A stretch of 17,775 bases of DNA from CAYMGM01 sp964390005 (GTDB lineage: Bacteria; Pseudomonadota; Alphaproteobacteria; UBA9219). A model generated the notes under the pieces. That model saw only the letters and a program-made list of their open reading frames with translations, had not been told where the DNA came from and made no database searches. Of this stretch, positions 1-5,336 are shown one piece after another. The DNA is taken from contig CAYMGM010000024.1 in the NCBI GenBank assembly GCA_964390005.1, positions 1-17,775 on the forward strand, read 5' to 3'. The first letter of the stretch is position 1. Every line of letters begins with the position of its first letter. Both the position numbers and the translations under genes were made by a program.

Positions 1-26
1 ACCGCTTTTAGCGGTTCCCTTCCAAC

Positions 27-45
27 CTCCCAGCTTTGCTGGGAG
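27..45. repeat. Perfect 8-bp hairpin
   Basis: CTCCCAGC, loop TTT, GCTGGGAG. The stem is GC-rich and perfect, but no run of T follows on the plus strand (TTATTG), so it is not a classic intrinsic terminator. It may pair with the ACCGCT/AGCGGT hairpin at 1-15 as part of a larger repeat cut by the window edge. Confidence 0.45.
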
Positions 46-199
46 TTATTGATTTCTTTGTAAGAATAGTACATACTTGGGCGTGTTTGATTCATTTTTC
101 ATATAAAACGCTGAGGCGATATTCTTCACGCCGGGGTTGTGAAAAAGAGGGTAATGTCTTTATTTCATTCACATAAATAAAGGCGCAAGCTTCCCGCAA

Positions 200-221
200 A
201 AAAGGGGCTATCGTCCCTTTT
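200..221. terminator. Possible bidirectional terminator hairpin
   Basis: AAAAGGG at 200-206 pairs with CCCTTTT at 215-221 around an 8-base loop. The A run before it and T run after it give a terminator look on either strand. The stem is short with only three G-C pairs, so function is uncertain. It could close the minus-strand gene pair that ends at 487, although it lies almost 270 bases past that point. Confidence 0.25.
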
Positions 222-486
222 CTGTGAGAGGACTGGCCGGTCTTCTGTTTGGGATCTTTTTATTTTTATCCCCCTTTTTTGGCCCAAAACATAGGATCGG
301 AAAGGAAGAAAAGAGGTTGGCGGCCACATATTTTTATGCTGTTACCCCAACCCTGCTCTTTTTTCTGGGGCGGCTTTTCCGCGCGGCGCGGGTCCATTCA
401 ACGTTGGTAAGGTCTTTCAAACGGCCTCTAGCCTTTCTTGGATGGCGCGCTGCGACCCATTTTTGAGCCTCAAACCCTCTTCGTTT

Positions 487-788
487 TTATGATAGGGCGG
501 CGAGAAAAACCTCTTTGAGATGTTTCTCGTCAAAAATCTGAAGCGCGTTCGCTTCGACTTTATAAAAACGCGAATCCATGACTTTTGCGATGTCGCCTAT
601 ATTGGGGAGAATCTCTTTAAGTTCGACAAAACGCCGCGCGTAAAGCCTTCCGGCTTGCAAAAGCTGCGGTTTTCCTTGACGGTTGCCATCGACATCAAGG
701 TGTTCTGCTCTAAGATTTCAGAGACAGACTTGTTTAAAAGAGCGTCGCTGAAAAGATCATTGTGAAATTTCAGATTCAGTTTTGTCAT
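487..788 (-). pseudogene. Small unknown protein, apparently frameshifted
   Basis: Starting at ATG 786-788, 9 bases after the stop of the upstream gene, the frame reads MTKLNLKFHNDLFSDALL and so on to a stop at 594-596 (63 residues). From about 716 down to 487 a different minus-strand frame is open and protein-like, with segments such as GRLYARRFVELKEILPNIGD and FDEKHLKEVFLAAL, but it has no start of its own. Restoring one A in the GAAATC run near 715-719 joins the two into a single protein of about 99 residues ending at 487. I read this as a one-base deletion in a short A run, or a sequencing error. I do not recognise the family. Its position directly behind the 174-residue gene suggests one transcript; a partner or immunity role is only a guess. 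The alternative is that the 63-residue frame is the true gene. Confidence 0.4.
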
Positions 789-797
789 GGGGATGTC

Positions 798-1322
798 CTA
801 GAGAAGAGGAAAGGTTTGTTGCAGTTCTATGCCCATATCCGGCACAAGGAAAAAACCACCGAAAAGAGAGTATTCTTTGTTCGCCGCGTTGCGTGGGTCG
901 TGGATGATGTTTCCTTTATCGTCTTTGTTTGTTGCACATTGCCAGCCGTTTTTATGAGACCATAATTCGTTGCTGTCCTGACGAAACCAGTGAAAATCGC
1001 GATCGCCTTCGGCCAAAAAGAGAGCAACGTTATGATGGCCGATACGTTTTTCCGGTGCGTCCACGGGTATCAGGCCGTCATTTTGTGAGCCCTGCAATAT
1101 CAAGTCGTAAAATTGAGCAAGTGTGTATTTTTCGAAGAAGGCGTTGAAGCTATCAAAGAAATGTTGGGCTTGTGTGTGGGCAAAACCATATCCCGGCACG
1201 GCCCAGTAGAAATCTGGCCTGTTCAGGGCATAAGAATAGCAATTAACGCCGTTACGGCACGTTCGATAATCGTTTTCTGTGCAGGCGTGCCACGCTTCGG
1301 GGGTGAAAAGACGTTGATTCAT
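798..1322 (-). CDS. Unknown protein with NCYxYA / HWxR / WSHK pattern
   Basis: A 174-residue protein with no signal peptide or membrane segment. The start is supported by AAGAAGAGA just upstream of the ATG. Cys28 sits in NCYSYALN; a His-rich stretch GHHN is at 95-98; then HWFRQD at 111-116, WSHK at 121-124 and a DP at 142-143. A Cys in a YxYA helix followed by His and Asp recalls NlpC/P60- or papain-like cysteine hydrolases. I remember uncharacterised bacterial proteins with the same HWYRQ...WSHKPG...DP order, but I cannot assign a named family. The DNA is AT-richer than the core genes (bases 901-960 hold 24 G/C of 60, against 42 of 60 at 10381-10440 in hemC), which suggests a different origin. 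It heads a two-gene minus-strand unit beside tRNA-Tyr. Coding status is fairly sure; the enzymatic role is inference. Confidence 0.7.
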   Translation of the reverse strand: MNQRLFTPEAWHACTENDYRTCRNGVNCYSYALNRPDFYWAVPGYGFAHTQAQHFFDSFNAFFEKYTLAQFYDLILQGSQNDGLIPVDAPEKRIGHHNVALFLAEGDRDFHWFRQDSNELWSHKNGWQCATNKDDKGNIIHDPRNAANKEYSLFGGFFLVPDMGIELQQTFPLL

Positions 1323-1432
1323 TTTTATAATCTCTTCTTCGCGAAGGTTCTATCTGACGCTGATTTGAGGTGAGGCAAGACCTTCAACGGCAACCAGCCT
1401 GCCTGCGTTGCGTCGCAATTTCGGCGCTGCAG

Positions 1433-1522
1433 CCTTCGTTCGCTACGAAGGACCGACGAGATTACTGAACGGATGTTTCTTAGAAAGACCGGCTTGCCAA
1501 GCCGTAGCTCGCGAAAGCGAGC
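1433..1522. repeat. Cluster of four perfect short hairpins
   Basis: CCTTCGT/ACGAAGG is at 1433-1451 (loop TCGCT). TTTCT/AGAAA is at 1476-1486. CGGCTT/AAGCCG is at 1490-1504 (loop GCC). GCTCGC/GCGAGC is at 1507-1522 with a GAAA tetraloop. All stems are perfect, and they are separated by 2 to 24 bases. GNRA and tri-base loops fit a structured RNA or packed palindromic repeats. Which strand would be transcribed is not clear, although minus-strand read-through from tRNA-Tyr would cross them. Confidence 0.55.
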
Positions 1523-1546
1523 GAAGGCTGGTGGAAGGGGAAGGAT

Positions 1547-1640
1547 TGCAAAAACTTGCTTTAAGCATGTTTTTGGTCTCCGCTTCGCTCCGACCTCGGG
1601 CCTTAAGCCCTCGCGCAAAACAGTCCCCCGGACTGTTTTG
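1547..1640. mobile_element. Palindrome-rich 94-base insert in tRNA-like T loop
   Basis: The intact tRNA-Tyr reads AAGGAT|TCGAACC on the plus strand. The remnant reads AAGGAT, then this insert, then TCGAACC. The insert starts with TGCAAAAAC and ends with GTTTTG, an imperfect terminal inverted repeat. Inside are a near-perfect 25-base palindrome (1550-1574), a GGGC/GCCC repeat around TTAA (1598-1610) and an 11-bp stem with a CCC loop (1616-1640). It encodes no protein. In size and build it resembles the small palindromic elements known from Rickettsia, which also insert into RNA genes; homology to those is not claimed. Confidence 0.35.
1616..1640. repeat. Perfect 11-bp hairpin with CCC loop
   Basis: CAAAACAGTCC at 1616-1626 pairs without mismatch with GGACTGTTTTG at 1630-1640 around CCC. 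On the plus strand the stem ends in TTTTG, and the same holds on the minus strand, so it is terminator-like in both directions. It forms the right-hand end of the insert in the tRNA-like remnant. Confidence 0.55.
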
Positions 1641-1679
1641 TCGAACCTTCTACTCAGGTTTGAATAACCTGTCCATTTT

Positions 1680-1720
1680 ACCATTAAACAATGCCCCGCA
1701 AGGGGGCGTTGTTTAATGGT
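1680..1720. repeat. Long hairpin that includes the tRNA-Tyr ACCA end
   Basis: ACCATTAAACAA (1680-1691) is the exact inverse of TTGTTTAATGGT (1709-1720). The inner stem continues with a T-G pair and GCCCC/GGGGC, leaving the 5-base loop GCAAG. In the minus-strand transcript the four bases ACCA that end the tRNA-Tyr gene lie at the base of this stem. No clear U run follows (GGTAAAATGG), so it is not a standard terminator. It may act in 3'-end formation or simply be a repeat that arose from the tRNA end. Confidence 0.6.
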
Positions 1721-1802
1721 GGAAGGGGAAGGATTCGAACCTTCGTACGCTCGCGCGGGCAGATTTACAGTCTGCTGCCATTAACCACTCGGCCACCCTT
1801 CC
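1717..1802 (-). tRNA. tRNA-Tyr (anticodon GTA)
   Basis: An 86-base class II tRNA with encoded CCA. Acceptor GGAAGGG pairs with CCCTTCC. The D arm is GCC/GGC around GAGTGGTTAAT. The anticodon stem is GCAGA/TCTGC with loop CTGTAAA, which gives anticodon GTA (plus-strand bases 1766-1768) with U33 in place. A long variable arm with CGC/GCG stem follows, then T arm GAAGG/CCTTC with TTCGAAT. It decodes UAU and UAC. The 3' end overlaps a strong hairpin, and its last 19 bases recur at 1529-1547. Confidence 0.96.
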
Positions 1803-1842
1803 ATTGGTGCCCTTTGGCCTCTTTTCAAAGCCAAGGCCGCCC

Positions 1843-1871
1843 AAGTAACGGATTTTACCCCGTCTTGTCAA
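1843..1871 (-). promoter_or_regulatory. Probable tRNA-Tyr promoter
   Basis: On the minus strand TTGACA (1866-1871) is a perfect -35 box, followed by 17 bases and TTACTT (1843-1848) as a weak -10. A GC-rich GGGCGGCC directly after the -10 would suit a stringently controlled stable-RNA promoter. The tRNA 5' end lies about 40 bases downstream, leaving a short leader for RNase P. A TAAAAT inside the spacer is too close to be the -10. Confidence 0.45.
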
Positions 1872-1925
1872 TGGCTCGATCATCCTTTTGCGCGAAAAAA
1901 AAGGATCTAAGGCCTTTGACCCGCT

Positions 1926-2462
1926 TTAGGGGCGCGCATTGGCTGGGGGCTGTTCGTTGTCTTTGTGCCAAGGATGTTGCTTGCGCCAGCGGGGCGGGGA
2001 CAGAAAACGGCCTTGCCAAATGCCAAGGCCTTGTTCTTTCGCTTCTTTTGCCAAAGCTTTGCTGCGGCGGCAGGTGCCAATCGCCCAACCTTGGCGCACC
2101 ATTTCCAGGCTGAGGTCCGTTCGATCCACATAACAATGGACCAGCGGGCGGTCATATTTGTCGCGTTCATGCCCATAACAGGCAACAGAGCGGCCCTTGA
2201 TAAGGTTTTGCATCGCTTGCTTGGCTTTTTCGCCGCAAGGATAATCGTCACCGGCCTCATTTTGGCAGGATTGATGCAATTCAACGGCATCCATGCAAAG
2301 CAGGCGCAATTCTTGATGGTCTAAGATCAGGCTGTCGCCATCGACAATGCCCGGAACGCCTTTGAAAACGCCGTGACCGCGGCGCGTGGCCGACGCTTCT
2401 TCGGAAAAAAGAAGCACAAGGCCGCAAACCAAGAAAAGAGAGGCGATAAGAAGAGATCTCAT
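1926..2462 (-). CDS. Secreted thermonuclease-family (SNase-like) nuclease
   Basis: A 178-residue protein of the staphylococcal-nuclease family, which cleaves DNA and RNA with calcium. Residues 1-25 form a signal peptide (hydrophobic 4-19, then ASA before Thr26), so it acts in the periplasm or outside. The core shows VDGDSLIL at 40-47, ELRLLCMDAVEL at 51-62 and DKYDRPLVHCYV at 101-112. Arg53, Glu61 and Arg105 fit the catalytic Arg35, Glu43 and Arg87 of the S. aureus enzyme, and Asp43 and Asp58 fit the calcium-binding aspartates, so it looks active. EMVRQGWA follows, as usual for the family. Four cysteines lie between 56 and 110 and could form disulfides. No clear ribosome site precedes the ATG. 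It is divergent from mreB and probably a single-gene unit. Confidence 0.88.
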   Translation of the reverse strand: MRSLLIASLFLVCGLVLLFSEEASATRRGHGVFKGVPGIVDGDSLILDHQELRLLCMDAVELHQSCQNEAGDDYPCGEKAKQAMQNLIKGRSVACYGHERDKYDRPLVHCYVDRTDLSLEMVRQGWAIGTCRRSKALAKEAKEQGLGIWQGRFLSPPRWRKQHPWHKDNEQPPANARP

Positions 2463-2759
2463 GGCGTCAGGCTATCATAAGGCGCGCTGGGGGCAATGGT
2501 TAAAGAAGGGGCAAAGTTATCCCCATGATTCACGACTCAGCGGACGAAGCTGTGTTTTTTTTAAGGCGATCGGGCGCATGGAACATTTCGTAGTTGACTT
2601 CAAGCCGTTCCTATCTCACGTTGTGCAGAATTCTTGCCCCTGAGACGAATAGGCCACAGGCGCGCAGCCAAGGCTGCCGGGCAAGGGAGATTCAAGGTCT
2701 GGTCCGATGATAAGGAAAAGGCCGGGCTGCGTAACATCGACAACTGGGTATTTGATCGT
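2463..2759. promoter_or_regulatory. Divergent spacer between nuclease and mreB
   Basis: This 297-base spacer must hold the mreB promoter and that of the nuclease. A TTGACT at 2594-2599 on the plus strand is a plausible -35 box, but I see no good -10 at the expected distance (TATCTC at 2612-2617 is too near). The last 126 bases are open in the mreB frame, which would lengthen MreB by 42 residues at the N-terminus. That part does not look like MreB and is treated as leader. Confidence 0.3.
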
Positions 2760-3800
2760 ATGTTTTCCAACGTTATGGGACTTCTTTCTGCGGATATGGG
2801 GATTGACCTTGGGACGGCGAACACGCTTGTCTATGTCAAGGGCCGCGGCATTGTTTTGAATGAGCCGTCCGTCGTTGCCATTGCGAATAGCCGTGGCAAA
2901 CGTCAGGTTTTGGCCGTGGGCGACGAAGCCAAATTGATGCTGGGACGCACGCCGGGCAATATCCAAGCCATCCGTCCGATGCGCGACGGCGTGATTGCCG
3001 ACTTTGAAGTCGCGGAAGAGATGATCAAACACTTCATCCGCAAGGTTCATAACCGCCGCAGCTTTGCCAATCCGCAAATCATCATTTGCATCCCGTCGGG
3101 ATCGACCGCTGTTGAGCGCCGCGCGATTCAAGAATCAGCCGAATCGGCTGGCGCGCGCCGCGTGTTTTTGATTGAAGAGCCGATGGCGGCTGCGATTGGC
3201 GCGGGGCTGCCCGTGACCGAGCCCACGGGCTCGATGGTTGTCGATATCGGGGGCGGAACGACGGAAGTTGCCGTTTTGTCGTTGGGCGGCATCGTTTATT
3301 CGCGGTCGGTTCGCGTTGGCGGCGACAAGCTGGACGAAGCCATCATCAATTATATCCGCCGCTATCACAATCTTTTGATCGGCGAAAGCACGGCGGAGCG
3401 AATCAAGAAAGAAATCGGCTCGGCTTGCCCGCCAGAAGACGGCGAAGGCCGCGTGGCGGAAATCAAAGGCCGCGATTTGATGTATGGCGTGCCGAAAGAA
3501 ATCATCGTGACCGAGCGTCAGATCGCCGAAAGCTTGGCCGAGCCTGTCAGCGCGATTTTGGAAGCGGTGAAGGTCGCTTTGGAAAATACGGCGCCGGAAC
3601 TGGCCGCCGATATCGTCGATAAAGGCATTGTTCTGACCGGTGGCGGGGCTTTGCTGCGGAATTTGGATCTGGTGTTGCGCCATGCAACAGGGCTGCCCGT
3701 TTCGGTGGCGGAAGATCCTTTGTCTTGCGTTGCTTTGGGGACAGGGCGCGCGTTGGAAGAAATGCGGACTTTAAAGAATCTTCTGGTCAGTGGGTACTAA
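2760..3800 (+). CDS. mreB: Rod-shape-determining actin homologue MreB
   Basis: A bacterial actin that forms membrane-bound filaments under the inner membrane and directs lateral wall synthesis by the elongasome. Counted from ATG 2760 it has 346 residues, the usual length. It begins MFSNVMGLLSADMGIDLGTA, which fits alphaproteobacterial MreB; upstream starts in the same frame add foreign-looking residues. Phosphate loop 1 is GIDLGTANT at 14-22, phosphate loop 2 is DIGGGT at 162-167, and the adenosine motif LTGGGA is at 292-297. The N-terminal MFSNVMGLL is an amphipathic membrane anchor as in other Gram-negative MreBs. No strong ribosome site is seen before 2760. It leads the mreBCD-mrdA unit; mreC follows after 90 bases. 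Confidence 0.97.
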   Translation: MFSNVMGLLSADMGIDLGTANTLVYVKGRGIVLNEPSVVAIANSRGKRQVLAVGDEAKLMLGRTPGNIQAIRPMRDGVIADFEVAEEMIKHFIRKVHNRRSFANPQIIICIPSGSTAVERRAIQESAESAGARRVFLIEEPMAAAIGAGLPVTEPTGSMVVDIGGGTTEVAVLSLGGIVYSRSVRVGGDKLDEAIINYIRRYHNLLIGESTAERIKKEIGSACPPEDGEGRVAEIKGRDLMYGVPKEIIVTERQIAESLAEPVSAILEAVKVALENTAPELAADIVDKGIVLTGGGALLRNLDLVLRHATGLPVSVAEDPLSCVALGTGRALEEMRTLKNLLVSGY

Positions 3801-3890
3801 GAAGATTAAAAGAGAAAAGCGGTTTGAAGGCTTGGTTTAAGCTGTATCGTTCCGTTTTGTTTAAGTCTGTGCTTGTCAGAGAGTGTGGGA

Positions 3891-4796
3891 ATGCCCTTTC
3901 GGTTAAGACATTCGACAGGATTGGCCCAACCGGCGGTCGTATCATGGCGCATGCTTGCCCAACGCTTTTCCTTCGCCTTTTTCCTTTTCCTTTCCGTCGG
4001 TCTTTTGGTCATCGGGCATAACAAACCCGTGGTGATCCAAAATATGCGCGTGCGCATTGTTGATGGAACCGCGCCGGTTTTGGACGCCTTGTCGCGGCCC
4101 ATGACGTGGGGGCGTGAACTGGTTCATGATATTGGCGCTTATTTTTCGCTGCGGGCCGAAAACGAACGTCTGCGCGGGCAGGTTTCTCAATTGGCGCATT
4201 GGCAGAACATGGCGCTGGCGCTGGGGAATGAGAACAAAGAGCTGCGCGGCCTTTTGAAATACAAGCCCGAGCCGGGGCTGGCCTATATCTCGGCGCGCGT
4301 GATTGGCGATACGGGCGGGGCTTATTCTCATTCGTTGATTATCACGGCGGGTCAATTGGACGGCGTGCGTGACGGCATGGCCGCAATGACGGGCGAGGGG
4401 CTGATCGGTCGCATTGTTGAAGTGGGCGATTGGTCGTCGCGCGTTTTGCTTTTGACCGATATGAATGCGCGCATCCCCGTGATGATTGCAGGCACAGGCG
4501 ATCACGCGATTTTGGCGGGGGATAACTCGCCGCATCCCAAGCTTTTATATCTGCCTCAAGACGCCGTTTTGCGCCCGGGCATGCGCGTGCTGACGTCGGG
4601 GCATGGGGGGATCTTCCCGCCCAATTTGCCGGTCGGCATTGTCGTCGAAGATGGCGCGGGCGGTTATCAAGTTACGCCGCTGGCCGCGATGGGCCGCGTC
4701 AATCAGGTCCGCCTTGTCGATTTCGATCTGGCAGGCGGCAGCGTCAATCCTCTGGCGGCGAAGGTTCAATCCGGCGCCACAGCGCCAGCCGAATAG
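3891..4796 (+). CDS. mreC: Rod-shape-determining protein MreC
   Basis: The inner-membrane, periplasm-facing scaffold of the elongasome that binds MreD and activates PBP2/RodA. I chose ATG 3891 (301 residues) over the TTG at 3873 because AGAGAG at 3878-3883 is well spaced for it. A short cytoplasmic N-terminus precedes one membrane helix (about 26-42, FSFAFFLFLSVGLLVIG). A coiled coil follows at about 86-123 (AENERL, GNENKELRGLL), then the beta-rich MreC core: ARVIGD, then GLIGRIVEVG, then VLLLTDMNARIPV, and near the end GHGGIFPPNLPVG. All are hallmarks of the family. The length is ordinary. mreD starts 15 bases after its stop. Confidence 0.95.
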   Translation: MPFRLRHSTGLAQPAVVSWRMLAQRFSFAFFLFLSVGLLVIGHNKPVVIQNMRVRIVDGTAPVLDALSRPMTWGRELVHDIGAYFSLRAENERLRGQVSQLAHWQNMALALGNENKELRGLLKYKPEPGLAYISARVIGDTGGAYSHSLIITAGQLDGVRDGMAAMTGEGLIGRIVEVGDWSSRVLLLTDMNARIPVMIAGTGDHAILAGDNSPHPKLLYLPQDAVLRPGMRVLTSGHGGIFPPNLPVGIVVEDGAGGYQVTPLAAMGRVNQVRLVDFDLAGGSVNPLAAKVQSGATAPAE

Positions 4797-4811
4797 CGGA
4801 GGCCCCAAGAC

Positions 4812-5327
4812 ATGCTTGCAGCCTTTGGCGGGCGCTTTGATCAGGGCGCACGGCGGCTTTTGCCCTTTGTCACCACGCTTCTTTTTATTTTGGCGGGAAC
4901 CATCGTTTGGCCTTTGCCGTATTTTGGCGCGGTGACGCCGCATCTGGGCTTGGTCGCGATTTATTATTGGGCCGCGCACCGGCCCGATCTTTTGCGGCCC
5001 TTTGGTGTTTTTGTTTTGGGCGTTTTGCACGATGTTTTGGGGTTCTTGCCCTTGGGGCTGACGGCTTTCGTTTTTGTCGGGCTTTATCAGCTTATTTTGT
5101 CGCATCGGCGCTATATCGCGGGACAGGCGTTTGTGACGCTTTGGTTTGGTTTTGTCGTCGTGATGTTCGCGACGATGACTTTTAATTGGATTGTTTTGTC
5201 GCTTTTTCATGAACATGTCATGACGGCTTTTCCCATTTTGTTGCAGGCGATGTTGACGATAGCGTTTTTTCCGGTTCCTGCCTTTTGCCTGATTTTGGTC
5301 CAGCGCTATTTGCTGGCGCAGGGCTAA
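4812..5327 (+). CDS. mreD: Rod-shape-determining membrane protein MreD
   Basis: A polytopic inner-membrane protein of 171 residues that partners MreC in the elongasome. The sequence is almost entirely hydrophobic, with about five or six membrane segments, for example 18-33, then around GVFVLGVLHDVLGFLPLG, LTAFVFVGLYQLIL and the last stretch AMLTIAFFPVPAFCLILV. The motif G-x-x-HD-x-L-G-x-x-P-L-G is characteristic of MreD (the LHD aspartate is conserved). GGAGG at 4798-4802 lies 9 bases before the ATG. Its stop is 9 bases before mrdA, so the genes are translated from one message. Confidence 0.93.
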   Translation: MLAAFGGRFDQGARRLLPFVTTLLFILAGTIVWPLPYFGAVTPHLGLVAIYYWAAHRPDLLRPFGVFVLGVLHDVLGFLPLGLTAFVFVGLYQLILSHRRYIAGQAFVTLWFGFVVVMFATMTFNWIVLSLFHEHVMTAFPILLQAMLTIAFFPVPAFCLILVQRYLLAQG

Positions 5328-5336
5328 GGAGGGGCG

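Larger units (their letters stand above)
1..486. other. Gene-free left edge with short hairpins
   Basis: I see no convincing coding region here. The sequence is AT-rich in its middle part. It holds three clear inverted repeats. ACCGCT/AGCGGT lies at 1-15 with a TTT loop. CTCCCAGC/GCTGGGAG lies at 27-45, also with a TTT loop. AAAAGGG/CCCTTTT lies at 200-221 with an 8-base loop. The last could end transcription on either strand, since it is flanked by A and T runs. The first two sit only 11 bases apart and may belong to a repeat or to the 3' end of something outside the window. An open frame starting at a GTG at 224 was judged spurious. Confidence 0.5.
1529..1706 (-). pseudogene. tRNA-like remnant with T loop split by an insert
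   Basis: Read on the minus strand, the pieces of a tRNA appear in order. A D-arm-like GTTTAATGGTAAAAT lies at 1675-1689. A 5-bp anticodon-type stem CAGGT/ACCTG with a 7-base loop TATTCAA lies at 1655-1671. A 4-base variable loop follows, then a T-stem 5' arm GAAGG with TTCGA at 1641-1650. Next come about 94 extra bases (1547-1640). After them the T-loop AT, the T-stem 3' arm CCTTC (1540-1544), acceptor CCCTTCC (1533-1539), discriminator A and CCA (1529-1531). Position 33 of the loop is A instead of the universal U, and I find no good 5' acceptor strand, so it is unlikely to work. The D arm and short variable loop resemble tRNA-Gly more than the neighbouring tRNA-Tyr, while the 3' end matches tRNA-Tyr. 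Chance assembly of palindromes is the main alternative. Confidence 0.4.
1323..1716. other. Gene-free stretch packed with hairpins
   Basis: No credible gene lies here; the open frames on both strands are arginine-rich products of the palindromes. At least eight inverted repeats follow one another: 1433-1451, 1476-1486, 1490-1504, 1507-1522, 1550-1574, 1616-1640, 1655-1671 and 1680-1720 (the last reaching into tRNA-Tyr). The stretch also contains a 19-base copy of the tRNA-Tyr 3' end at 1529-1547. Part of it reads as a broken tRNA, described separately. Confidence 0.7.

Noticed and set aside
224..466. 80-codon plus-strand frame from GTG 224 with a hydrophobic start
   Set aside because: No ribosome site, many arginines from a GC-rich patch, and no recognisable pattern; most likely a chance frame.
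1325..1684. 119-codon minus-strand frame across the hairpin region
   Set aside because: The Arg/Leu-rich product comes from translating palindromes; the frame crosses the tRNA-like remnant and has no ribosome site.
2634..2759. N-terminal extension of MreB by 42 codons
   Set aside because: The extra residues are unlike any MreB start, whereas ATG 2760 gives the typical beginning and length.
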